Shown: positions 15,807 through 22,108 of the stretch, in pieces | Layout of the letters: each line of letters starts with the position of its first letter | Position numbering within the stretch: the stretch's first letter is position 1 | NCBI GenBank assembly: GCA_002361655.1 | Contig: DETM01000061.1 | Coordinates: 1-23,061 of the forward strand | DNA from: Prevotella sp. UBA3288 | GTDB taxonomy: Bacteria; Bacteroidota; Bacteroidia; Bacteroidales; Bacteroidaceae | Direction of reading: 5' to 3' | Length of the DNA: 23,061 bases | Program-made: the position numbers and the translations under genes | Notes under the pieces: generated by a model | Seen by the model: the letters and a program-made list of their open reading frames with translations, nothing else | Database searches by the model: none | Told to the model about the DNA's origin: nothing

Positions 15807-16496
15807 TTAAATATCGATAATCACATTGAACTGGGCACCCAGGTTGCTGGTGTCCTGTGTGCCATAGCCGGGTACATACCAGGTGGTACCCATGATGCCG
15901 TCGTTGTGGGACACACGGACCTTATAGCGTACGTTCCACCCCAGGTGCAGCGGTCCTGCTATCTTGGCATCGATGCCGGCCACGATTTCGGCCCAGTGCT
16001 GGTTGCAAGACTCGTCGTTCACTTCGAAGGTGGTGGGCCATTTCCAATAGGGGTCGTCGAAGGGCGTGCGGCTGATGTCGACCTTGTAACTGGTGAAGGC
16101 GTATCGCAGACCGATGAAGAGGCGGTTGCCCGATTGCTTGTTCTTCAGAATGTTGACATCGGCGCCAATACGGAAATAGGGCGCACCAGTCTTGTAGGCG
16201 ATCTTAGTGACGGGGTCGGTCTCGTGGTCGGCCTTGCCATAGCCTAACTCGAAGATGGGAAAATACTTGTTGCGCAGGTTGATGCGCAGTGCTCCCTCGT
16301 ACTGGCCATAGTCGCCAAACTGCATCATGGCCGCTCCCACCAGGTCGACGGAGAGGGCAAAGCCCTGGAAGAGAGCCGCCGAGTCGCGCTCGACCTTCAG
16401 ATTCCGCTGTGCCTGTACGACCGCCGGCACCAGCAGAAACAGCAGGCTAATGGTGAGCCTTGAACTGAATGCGGATATGTTCGACAGTCGATTCAT
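15807..16496 (-). CDS. Predicted outer-membrane beta-barrel protein, DUF6048-like
   Basis: A 229-aa protein with a Sec signal peptide (hydrophobic core about residues 14-28, likely cleavage after VQA at about 29). The remainder is rich in alternating aromatic and polar segments, such as YFPIFELGYG, LFIGLRYAFTSYKVDI and LGWNVRYKVRVS. This and the terminal FNVIIDI suggest a small outer-membrane barrel. I believe it belongs to DUF6048, a Bacteroidales family found next to DUF6452, but that name is from memory. Its first 50 bases overlap the end of the upstream lipoprotein gene in another frame, so the two are tightly linked. The function is unknown. Confidence 0.65.
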   Translation of the reverse strand: MNRLSNISAFSSRLTISLLFLLVPAVVQAQRNLKVERDSAALFQGFALSVDLVGAAMMQFGDYGQYEGALRINLRNKYFPIFELGYGKADHETDPVTKIAYKTGAPYFRIGADVNILKNKQSGNRLFIGLRYAFTSYKVDISRTPFDDPYWKWPTTFEVNDESCNQHWAEIVAGIDAKIAGPLHLGWNVRYKVRVSHNDGIMGTTWYVPGYGTQDTSNLGAQFNVIIDI

Positions 16497-16935
16497 AGTT
16501 CACTGATGGATTATTGATGATGAGGGTGTCGATGCGGTGATGGGTGCTGCGGACGGCTGTCAGTGTGTGGAAATAGTGGGCGGCACAGTCGACGGACTCG
16601 AAGTGGGGGATGTCGTCCTTTTGTAGCCACACGGTGTCGACGGTCAGCACCTTGTTGCTGTCGGTGAAATGGAAGTACAGGATATCCTCTGGGTGCTGGT
16701 AACTGATGGGCAGTTGGATGCTCGTACGGTCGAAGGCGCGGTTGAAGATCAGCGTGTCGGTGCCGTTGTTGCGCGTGGTCCATACCGACAGGGTGTCAGC
16801 CAGTGTGTCGACGGTTTCGCCGGTCTTGTAGAAGCCATAGCGAACCTGCACCTTGGTCTCGACGGGGCAGTCGATGGACGAGCACGACAGGAGCGCCGTC
16901 AAGAATATCAGCAGGCAGAAGACGGCCTTCCTCAT
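16447..16935 (-). CDS. Small lipoprotein, DUF6452-like
   Basis: A 162-aa predicted lipoprotein with a short hydrophobic signal and lipobox LLSC (Cys18). The mature part is beta-rich with no catalytic motif that I recognise. It is likely DUF6452, a Bacteroidales family that pairs with DUF6048, which is exactly the neighbour here. The start overlaps the glycosyltransferase stop by 4 bases (16932-16935), and the end overlaps the next gene by 50 bases. The arrangement suggests that this protein and the following barrel act together at the outer membrane, but their role is unknown. Confidence 0.65.
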   Translation of the reverse strand: MRKAVFCLLIFLTALLSCSSIDCPVETKVQVRYGFYKTGETVDTLADTLSVWTTRNNGTDTLIFNRAFDRTSIQLPISYQHPEDILYFHFTDSNKVLTVDTVWLQKDDIPHFESVDCAAHYFHTLTAVRSTHHRIDTLIINNPSVNYESTVEHIRIQFKAHH

Positions 16936-17867
16936 ATCTCTGTCTCTATCTGATAGTCGTTGCGGGTGGTTGACGAGCGGCTGATGAGGTCACCGATGAA
17001 TCCTGTGAGGAAGAACTGCGTGCCCATCATCATCATGGTCAGTGAGATGTAGAAGAAGGCCGAGTCGGTGATCCACAGCAGGTGGAGCAGTTTGCCGACG
17101 GCGAGGATGAAGGCAGCCACGAAGCCAATGAAGAACATGATGGTGCCCAGAAAACCGAACACGTGCATCGGCTTCTTGCCAAAGGTCGACAGGAACCAAA
17201 GGGTCAGCAGGTCGAGGTAGCCGTTGACAAAGCGATTCCAGCCCATAAACTTCGATGAGCCGTACTTGCGAGCCTGATGATGGACCACCTTCTCGCCGAT
17301 TTTGTTGAAGCCGGCCTGCTTAGCCAGGTAGGGGATATAGCGGTGCATCTCGCCATAGACCTCGATGTTTTTAACGACGTCGCGACGATAGGCCTTCAGA
17401 CCGCAGTTGAAGTCGTGCAGGTTGTTGATGCCGCTCACAGCACGGGCCGTGGCGTTGAAGAGTTTGGTGGGCAGCGTCTTCGACAGGGGGTCGTAGCGCT
17501 TCTGCTTATAGCCGCTCACCACATCGTAGTGCTCTTCGTGCACCATGCGGTAGAGTTCGGGAATTTCATCGGGCGAGTCCTGCAGGTCGGCATCCATGGT
17601 GATGACCACGTCGCCCTGGGCTGCGCTGAAACCGCAGTAGAGGGCGGGGCTCTTGCCGTAGTTGCGGCGGAACTTTATGCCCTTCACATGTTCTGACTTC
17701 GCCTTTAGTTCGGTGATGATGTCCCACGAGCGGTCGGTAGAACCGTCGCTGATGAAGATGACTTCGTAACTGAAGTGATTTTCAGCCATCACCCGTTCTA
17801 TCCAACTGAACAGTTCGGGGATAGACTCTTCCTCGTTATAAAGAGGTATTACAACTGATATATCCAC
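16932..17867 (-). CDS. GT2 family glycosyltransferase (DPM1/GtrB-like), membrane-anchored
   Basis: The protein is predicted to transfer a sugar from an NDP-sugar to polyprenyl phosphate on the inner face of the inner membrane. Residues 1-225 are a GT-A domain: VVIPLYNEEESI (5-16), SDGSTD (40-45), the metal-binding DADLQDSPDE (92-101) and a GYKQKRYDP region (119-127). Two transmembrane segments follow at about 235-258 and 272-294, as in GtrB and its relatives. The 311-aa length is typical. It lies 18 bases after the DUF4199 gene and overlaps the small lipoprotein gene by ATGA. The donor sugar cannot be read from sequence. Confidence 0.88.
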   Translation of the reverse strand: MDISVVIPLYNEEESIPELFSWIERVMAENHFSYEVIFISDGSTDRSWDIITELKAKSEHVKGIKFRRNYGKSPALYCGFSAAQGDVVITMDADLQDSPDEIPELYRMVHEEHYDVVSGYKQKRYDPLSKTLPTKLFNATARAVSGINNLHDFNCGLKAYRRDVVKNIEVYGEMHRYIPYLAKQAGFNKIGEKVVHHQARKYGSSKFMGWNRFVNGYLDLLTLWFLSTFGKKPMHVFGFLGTIMFFIGFVAAFILAVGKLLHLLWITDSAFFYISLTMMMMGTQFFLTGFIGDLISRSSTTRNDYQIETEI

Positions 17868-17885
17868 GTCTCTTTATTTTTTCTT

Positions 17886-18428
17886 TTACCTTTTTACTTT
17901 TTCACCTTTTCTCTGCATCAGCGCGGCAATGGGCAGTCCGATGGCAATGCCGATCAGAATGTTGTTGGTCAGGATGCTCAGGGTGATGTCGATGGGGCGC
18001 ATCTCGCCCATCATCTGCAGGGTCTCGTTGATCTGGTCGGTCATACCCATCTGGCGGAGGGCCTGTGCCGTTTCGGGCACTGACAGCATCTGCGTGATTG
18101 AGAGCAGCAGATAGCCATGGTCGACGTAGGAGAAATAGATGAACTGACCAATAGCGAACAGCAGACCGCCATAGAAGAATACTAGCACGACATAGGCCCA
18201 GCCACGCAGTAGCGAGATGGCACCATCGAGGCCGTCATCGCGGAACCGTTTGAGTCTGCTGCCCACATAGAAAGGTGTCGCTATGGCCAGCCCGAAAGCC
18301 AGCAGCCCATAGAGGGGTGTGGTGATACCAAGGATGTAACAGCAGAAACTGACCAGCCAGAGTACCGATAGCATGACACCGTCGACGCGGGCAAAGGCCT
18401 TGAGTTGAATATATTCCGGTGCAGTCAA
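17886..18428 (-). CDS. DUF4199 family integral membrane protein
   Basis: A 180-aa inner-membrane protein with about four transmembrane segments (17-35, 38-55, 76-100 and 150-171). It has the family's VDG near the N-terminus, SRLKRFRDDGLDG between helices two and three, and ends in a basic tail. The function of DUF4199 is unknown. The frame is open to 18506, but a TAATTTTG promoter element at 18471-18478 lies inside that extension. I chose TTG 18428, which has AAGGGA upstream and gives an N-terminus of family length. The basic tail is encoded by a purine-rich repeat-like stretch that runs on into the next gene's leader. It is the first gene of the six-gene minus-strand run. Confidence 0.78.
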   Translation of the reverse strand: MTAPEYIQLKAFARVDGVMLSVLWLVSFCCYILGITTPLYGLLAFGLAIATPFYVGSRLKRFRDDGLDGAISLLRGWAYVVLVFFYGGLLFAIGQFIYFSYVDHGYLLLSITQMLSVPETAQALRQMGMTDQINETLQMMGEMRPIDITLSILTNNILIGIAIGLPIAALMQRKGEKVKR

Positions 18429-18470
18429 CTTGAGTTTTCCCTTTTCGTTTAACAGTTTACTATTTGGCTG

Positions 18471-18478
18471 CAAAATTA
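18471..18478 (-). promoter_or_regulatory. -7 element for the DUF4199-GT2-...-Crp gene run
   Basis: TAATTTTG followed by GCAG on the minus strand matches TAnnTTTG. Transcription would start near 18465, about 37 bases before TTG 18428. It is divergent from the SRP RNA promoter. Confidence 0.55.
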
Positions 18479-18574
18479 AGCATTTTCTCGCATATAACGA
18501 GGTCATTGCCTAAAAAAATAGTTAAAAACATAAAAATAATGGATGACCGATGGCGAATTGTGAATTAATTATAG

Positions 18575-18582
18575 TACCTTTG
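18575..18582 (+). promoter_or_regulatory. -7 element for SRP RNA and tRNA-Thr
   Basis: TACCTTTG matches TAnnTTTG. The predicted start near 18588 lies about 17 bases before the SRP RNA body. It has the same form (TACCTTTGCA) as the initiator tRNA promoter at 21103. Confidence 0.7.
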
Positions 18583-18604
18583 CAACCGCTTTACAAGCAC
18601 ACAT

Positions 18605-18700
18605 GGGCAAGTCCTGTACGACCAGCTCCCTCGGAATCCTCCAGGACGGGAACGTAGCAAAGGTACTTGGTTGTAGCGGTGCGATGCAGACCGCTTGCCC
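18605..18700 (+). ncRNA. ffs: Signal recognition particle RNA, small bacterial type (4.5S)
   Basis: The RNA scaffold of the signal recognition particle binds Ffh and directs nascent membrane proteins to FtsY. The ends GGGCAAG and CTTGCCC pair to close the hairpin. The conserved domain IV elements are present: CAGCTCC, CCAGGACGGGAACGTAGCAA and GGTACT with the distal GGTTGTAGCGGTGCGATGCAG. The length of about 96 bases fits the small bacterial type with no Alu domain. The tRNA-Thr gene begins only 4 bases after the end, so both are likely cut from one precursor. Confidence 0.92.
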
Positions 18701-18704
18701 ACCC

Positions 18705-18778
18705 GCCTCTTTAGCTCAGTTGGCCAGAGCACGTGATTTGTAATCTCGGGGTCGTTGGTTCGAATCCGACAAGAGGCT
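18705..18778 (+). tRNA. tRNA-Thr (anticodon UGU)
   Basis: A full cloverleaf is visible: acceptor GCCTCTT/AAGAGGC, D arm GCTC/GAGC, anticodon loop TTTGTAA with anticodon TGT, and T arm GTTGG/CCGAC around TTCGAAT. The discriminator base is T, and CCA is not encoded. The gene lies 4 bases after the SRP RNA and is followed by a strong terminator. Confidence 0.95.
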
Positions 18779-18791
18779 CGAAACAGACAGT

Positions 18792-18828
18792 AAGCGAGGG
18801 ATTGATGAATGGTCAATCCCTCGCTTTG
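18792..18828. terminator. Bidirectional terminator shared by tRNA-Thr and the pseudouridine synthase gene
   Basis: AAGCGAGGGATTGA (18792-18805) and TCAATCCCTCGCTT (18813-18826) form a perfect 14-bp stem with a 7-base loop, followed by TGTTT on the plus strand. The right arm encodes the last residues and stop codon of the convergent RluA-type gene, so coding and termination share the same bases. On the minus strand only a short T stretch follows the stem, so leftward termination is less certain. Confidence 0.8.
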
Positions 18829-19535
18829 TTTCCGGGGACCAGGGCTTGCCATAGCGGGTCTGCGGGCAGTGGGGCCTCGGCAGTGATGGACTGCTGGCTG
18901 ACGGGGTGGACGAACGCGATGCGGCGGGCCAGCAGCGAGATGCTGCCGTCGGGGTTGGACCGGCGTGCACCATACTTCAGGTCGCCGCGTATGCAGCGGC
19001 CGATGGCCGACAGTTGGCAGCGTATCTGGTGATGACGGCCAGTGAGCAGTTCTACCTCCAGCAGGTCGTAGCGGTCGCCACGACCGATGAAGCGATAGCG
19101 CAATATGGCCTTTTTCGAACCGGCCACTTCGTGGTCGTGGGCATAGGCTTTGTTCTGCTGTTCGTTGCGAGTCAGCCAGTGGGTGAGCAAGTGGTAATCC
19201 TCTGTCTCGTCAGTGGGGAGCGGAGTGGCTTGCTTGTCGGAGCGTTTTTCTACGATGGCCCAGTAGGTCTTGTGTACTTGCTCTTTCTCTGCAAACATCT
19301 TATTCAGACGCGCCAGAGCCTTCGAGGTTCGGGCGAAGACCACCAGTCCGCTGACAGGGCGGTCGAGGCGGTGCACAACGCCGAGGAACACGGCCCCCGG
19401 CTTGTGGTACTTCTCCTTGATGTAGTCCTTAACGGATTCAGAAAGGGGGCAATCGCCAGTCTTGTCGCCCTGTACGATCTCCCCGCTTCGTTTGTTGACT
19501 ATGATGATATGATTGTCTTCGTAGATTACCTCCAT
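18813..19535 (-). CDS. RluA family pseudouridine synthase
   Basis: The enzyme isomerises a uridine to pseudouridine in rRNA or tRNA; the target base cannot be deduced. The 240-aa protein is a bare catalytic domain without an S4 domain. The motifs are VNKRSGEIVQ (13-22), the catalytic HRLDRPVSGLVVFA (55-68, Asp58) and LLTGRHHQIR in the C-terminal half. The frame extends to a TTG at 19550, but ATG 19535 matches the family's usual N-terminus (EVIYEDNHIIIVNK). The last codons lie in the stem of the shared terminator. It follows fabG by 47 bases and may be transcribed with tetR and fabG. Confidence 0.9.
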   Translation of the reverse strand: MEVIYEDNHIIIVNKRSGEIVQGDKTGDCPLSESVKDYIKEKYHKPGAVFLGVVHRLDRPVSGLVVFARTSKALARLNKMFAEKEQVHKTYWAIVEKRSDKQATPLPTDETEDYHLLTHWLTRNEQQNKAYAHDHEVAGSKKAILRYRFIGRGDRYDLLEVELLTGRHHQIRCQLSAIGRCIRGDLKYGARRSNPDGSISLLARRIAFVHPVSQQSITAEAPLPADPLWQALVPGNKARD

Positions 19536-19544
19536 CTCATCAAT

Positions 19545-19583
19545 GTTCAATGTTTAGTGTTCAATGTCCGATGTTCATTGAAC
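19545..19583. repeat. GTTCAATGT repeats with an inverted copy
   Basis: GTTCAATGT occurs at 19545-19553 and 19559-19567. The second copy can pair with CATTGAAC at 19576-19583 in an 8-bp stem. The stretch fills the spacer between fabG and the RluA-type gene and touches the fabG stop. It may be a weak intercistronic hairpin. Confidence 0.65.
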
Positions 19584-20320
19584 TACATGTTCATGCCGCC
19601 GTCGACTTGGATTACCTGTCCGCTGATGTATGACGACATGTCGCTGGCCAGGAAGGTGGCGCAGTTGGCAATATCGTCGACGGTGCCGCCACGACGGAGA
19701 GGAATTTTGTTACACCACTCCTTGCGCACGTCTTCGGGCAAGGCCTGTGTCATTGCGGTGTCGATGAAGCCGGGGGCGATAGCGTTGGCACGGATGCCCT
19801 TCGGCCCCATCTCCTGGCCGATGCTCTTGGCAAGGGCGATAAGGCCGGCCTTCGAAGCGGCGTAGTTGGCCTGACCGGCATTGCCGTGAACACCGACTAC
19901 CGATGCCATGTTGATAATTGAGCCACCACGCTGGCGCATCATCACCGGCACACAGGCGTGGATGAAGTTAAAGGCCGACTTCAGGTTGACGGCAATCACG
20001 GCATCCCACTGCTGCTCAGTCATGCGAAGCATTAGGCCGTCTTTGGTGATGCCGGCATTGTTGACCAGAATATCGATAGAGCCAAACTCTTCTTTGACAG
20101 CCTTGACCACTTCTTCGGTCTGGGCGAAATCGGCTGCGTTAGAGGCGTAACTCTTAGCCTTCACCCCCAGTGCTGCGATTTCCTGTTCTGTCTCTTCGTT
20201 GACCTGCAGGTCGGTAAATGCGATGTTGGCGCCTTCAGCGGCGAACTTCAGTGCGATAGCCTTTCCGATACCGCGTGCTGCTCCTGTAATCAGGGCAGTC
20301 TTTCCTTCTAATAATCCCAT
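19583..20320 (-). CDS. fabG: 3-oxoacyl-[acyl-carrier-protein] reductase
   Basis: FabG reduces 3-oxoacyl-ACP with NADPH in the first reductive step of type II fatty acid elongation. It is a classical short-chain dehydrogenase. Visible features are the nucleotide loop TGAARGIG (12-19), NNAG (87-90), Asn112, and the catalytic Ser140, Tyr153 and Lys157 (YAASK). The C-terminus ISGQVIQVDGGMNM is the usual FabG ending. The length of 245 aa is standard. The frame continues upstream to 20485, but ATG 20320 gives the family N-terminus with AAAGAAAGAA just before it. It follows tetR by 41 bases and is probably co-transcribed with it. Confidence 0.94.
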   Translation of the reverse strand: MGLLEGKTALITGAARGIGKAIALKFAAEGANIAFTDLQVNEETEQEIAALGVKAKSYASNAADFAQTEEVVKAVKEEFGSIDILVNNAGITKDGLMLRMTEQQWDAVIAVNLKSAFNFIHACVPVMMRQRGGSIINMASVVGVHGNAGQANYAASKAGLIALAKSIGQEMGPKGIRANAIAPGFIDTAMTQALPEDVRKEWCNKIPLRRGGTVDDIANCATFLASDMSSYISGQVIQVDGGMNM

Positions 20321-20361
20321 TTCTTTCTTTGTTTTATAATCTAAATGATGAATAGTCTGTG

Positions 20362-20952
20362 TCAAACGCGATGTTTCCCCAGTGCACCATAGACAAACTT
20401 GGCCACTTGGGGCTTCGTGTCTTCTTCCTTCATGCCATGAGCGATACGTCCGTAGATGTATGGTACTTCCAGACCCTTGATGCAATAGTGGGTGATGTCG
20501 GCCACCAGATTGACGTTCTCGATATCGAACTCACCATCCTCCTTGCCCTCGGTGAACACTTTACGGAACAGTTCAACCTCGGCCAGGTCGAAGTGCTTGC
20601 GAACCTTTTCCACCATCCAGATGTTGCGGAAAAACTCGGCACGCAGGTTACCGTTGCGCACCACCGTCTCGCGAATCATGCTCAGGTGGGTGTAAATCAG
20701 TTCTATGACCTTGTCCTGTGGACTGATCTTGCGGGCTGCCACCTCGTCCAGTTTCTCGCTGAGACGCTCCAGTTCGGTCTCGATGACGGCATAGTAAATG
20801 TCTTCTTTCGACTTGAAATAGGTGTAGAGCGTGCGTCTGCCTTTGCCTGAGGCCTGCGCAATGTCGTTCATCGTGGTACTTTCGAGGCCGTTCTTGGCAA
20901 AGAGTTGCCTGGCCACGTCCACGAGCAGTTGTCTTGTCTTTGATATTGACAT
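20362..20952 (-). CDS. TetR/AcrR family transcriptional regulator
   Basis: A 196-aa regulator. Residues 6-52 are a TetR helix-turn-helix domain (VDVARQLFAKNGLESTTMND, IAQASGKGRRTLYTYFKSKE), followed by a variable ligand-binding domain. The longer frame reaches 21003, but ATG 20952 starts directly before the HTH domain, and the predicted promoter and operator lie within the extension. A perfect 8-10-8 inverted repeat at 20978-21003 sits over its transcription start, which implies autorepression. The next gene is fabG, so a role in controlling fatty acid synthesis is a reasonable inference. The ligand is unknown; an acyl-CoA or acyl-ACP type would fit the context. Confidence 0.88.
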   Translation of the reverse strand: MSISKTRQLLVDVARQLFAKNGLESTTMNDIAQASGKGRRTLYTYFKSKEDIYYAVIETELERLSEKLDEVAARKISPQDKVIELIYTHLSMIRETVVRNGNLRAEFFRNIWMVEKVRKHFDLAEVELFRKVFTEGKEDGEFDIENVNLVADITHYCIKGLEVPYIYGRIAHGMKEEDTKPQVAKFVYGALGKHRV

Positions 20953-20977
20953 CGGTCTATTATGATGGTTTACGATA

Positions 20978-21003
20978 TTGCACACTACGTAATGCGTGTG
21001 CAA
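20978..21003. promoter_or_regulatory. Putative TetR operator (inverted repeat 8-10-8)
   Basis: TTGCACAC (20978-20985) and GTGTGCAA (20996-21003) are exact reverse complements around a 10-base spacer. The site overlaps the -7 element (21001-21008) and covers the expected transcription start of the tetR operon, the classic position for autorepression. Confidence 0.7.
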
Positions 21004-21031
21004 AAGTACGATTTTTATTTCATATCGCCAA
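21001..21031 (-). promoter_or_regulatory. Promoter of the tetR-fabG operon
   Basis: The -7 element TACTTTTG (minus strand, 21008-21001) is preceded by TTGG at 21031-21028, 19 bases upstream, as the -33 element. The downstream edge overlaps the inverted-repeat operator. Confidence 0.65.
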
Positions 21032-21078
21032 GCAATTTCTTGTAAAAAGTGGAATAAGTGAAAAAAGATGCAGTAAAA

Positions 21079-21110
21079 TTTGTATAATTCGAAAAATAGT
21101 TGTACCTTTG
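21079..21110 (+). promoter_or_regulatory. Promoter of the initiator tRNA
   Basis: TTTG (21079-21082) and TACCTTTG (21103-21110) are 20 bases apart, a full match to the Bacteroidetes -33/-7 consensus. The tRNA body starts about 14 bases after the expected transcription start. Confidence 0.75.
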
Positions 21111-21130
21111 CACCCGCTTAGAAAAAATAT

Positions 21131-21203
21131 CGCGGAGTGGAGCAGTTGGTAGCTCGCCAGGCTCATAACCTGGAGGTCGCACGTTCGAATCCTGCCTCCG
21201 CAA
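21131..21203 (+). tRNA. Initiator tRNA-fMet (anticodon CAU)
   Basis: The cloverleaf has acceptor CGCGGAG/CTCCGCA with the C1-A72 mismatch diagnostic of initiator tRNA, D arm GAGC/GCTC with A11-T24, and anticodon arm CCAGG/CCTGG with loop CTCATAA. The T arm GCACG/CCTGC carries a C-C mismatch at 52-62 (21182 and 21192). CCA is not encoded. Confidence 0.93.
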
Positions 21204-21210
21204 CAAGAGA

Positions 21211-21249
21211 AGCCGCAAGTGCCCTAAATAAAGGACTTGCGGCTTTTTT
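21211..21249 (+). terminator. Terminator after initiator tRNA
   Basis: AGCCGCAAGT (21211-21220) pairs with ACTTGCGGCT (21235-21244) in a perfect 10-bp stem, followed by six T (21244-21249). Confidence 0.9.
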
Positions 21250-21322
21250 GGTTACACCCTTATTATCCAAACAGGGGTCTTTTAAGGCTACGAAACTCCC
21301 TTACTCCTCGAAGCCATCGGCT

Positions 21323-21982
21323 TCAGTCGCCTTGCTCGTCAAAAAACGAACCTACAGGCATGGCTGCATCCTCGGCCACACAGCAGTTGTAACGTTCGCG
21401 GCTACGGCGTTCACGGGCGAACATGGCACGGGTGCCCTCGATGTCCTGATGGAACTCCAGGTGCTCGTCGATGGCGAAGGAGTGGGCCATCGTCTCTACA
21501 TCGAGGTTGTCGGTGCCGATAAGAGTAAAGGTCCAGCCCTGCTTCTTCAGTTTCTCAATCATCGTGCGAACCATCTTCAGCGTCCATTCCTCGCTGCTGT
21601 TCTCCTCGCCGTCTGTGATGATGGTCACGAGCACGTGGTCACCGTCCTGAATTTGGGCGTTGACCTTCGAGATACCCTTGCCGATGGCATCGTAGAGGGG
21701 TGTGCCGCCGCTGGGGTTGTAGGTCTTCCAGTTGAGGTCGCGGGTCTTCAGGGCAGCGGTGTCATCATAGTGCCAGGTAGTGTGGCCGCTGTCGAAGGTG
21801 AGCAGGGTGACGAACTGCACCTGGTCGGGGAATTTCTTCTGCATCTGGCGCACGGTCTGCAGGGTCTCGTTCATGCCTGTGAAGGCCTGCTTGCGGATGA
21901 TGGACATCGAGCCGCTTTCGTCAACGATAATCAGATTGTGGACGCGCTTGGTGGGTAATGGGTCTTGCATAATCTTTGTCAT
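21323..21982 (-). CDS. VWA-domain protein with intact MIDAS
   Basis: A 219-aa soluble protein, nearly all one von Willebrand factor A domain. The metal-ion-dependent adhesion site is complete: DESGS (21-25), Thr94 in SGGTPLYDAI (91-100) and Asp124 in ITDGEEN (122-128). There is no signal peptide or membrane segment, so it acts in the cytoplasm, as do the VWA proteins of the TerY and CoxE/MoxR-linked groups. ATG 21982 is the first start; Met5 is an alternative. GAAGCC/GGCTTC (21310-21324) forms a short hairpin overlapping the stop. It is divergent from the sigma/macro-like gene and only 126 bases separate the starts, so a shared pathway is possible. The partner and target are unknown. Confidence 0.8.
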   Translation of the reverse strand: MTKIMQDPLPTKRVHNLIIVDESGSMSIIRKQAFTGMNETLQTVRQMQKKFPDQVQFVTLLTFDSGHTTWHYDDTAALKTRDLNWKTYNPSGGTPLYDAIGKGISKVNAQIQDGDHVLVTIITDGEENSSEEWTLKMVRTMIEKLKKQGWTFTLIGTDNLDVETMAHSFAIDEHLEFHQDIEGTRAMFARERRSRERYNCCVAEDAAMPVGSFFDEQGD

Positions 21983-22083
21983 AATCGTAAAAATTTTAAA
22001 TGATGAATACTCAGTTTTGACATGTCTTTATCTCTTTGAAGAGGTTTTTTGAAAAAAATTAAGCGAGAATGAGATTTTTTTCG

Positions 22084-22091
22084 TATCTTCG
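22084..22091 (+). promoter_or_regulatory. Possible -7 element for the sigma/macro-like gene
   Basis: TATCTTCG differs from TAnnTTTG at one position and lies 17 bases before ATG 22109, giving a very short leader. No -33 box is evident. The 126-base intergenic region between this gene and the divergent VWA gene is AT-rich, with no other clear site. Confidence 0.35.
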
Positions 22092-22108
22092 CCGAAAATA
22101 TCTACGGT

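Noticed and set aside
18906..19865. Plus-strand frame of 319 codons across the RluA-type gene and fabG
   Set aside because: It runs antisense to two genes with intact catalytic motifs and shows no domain of its own.
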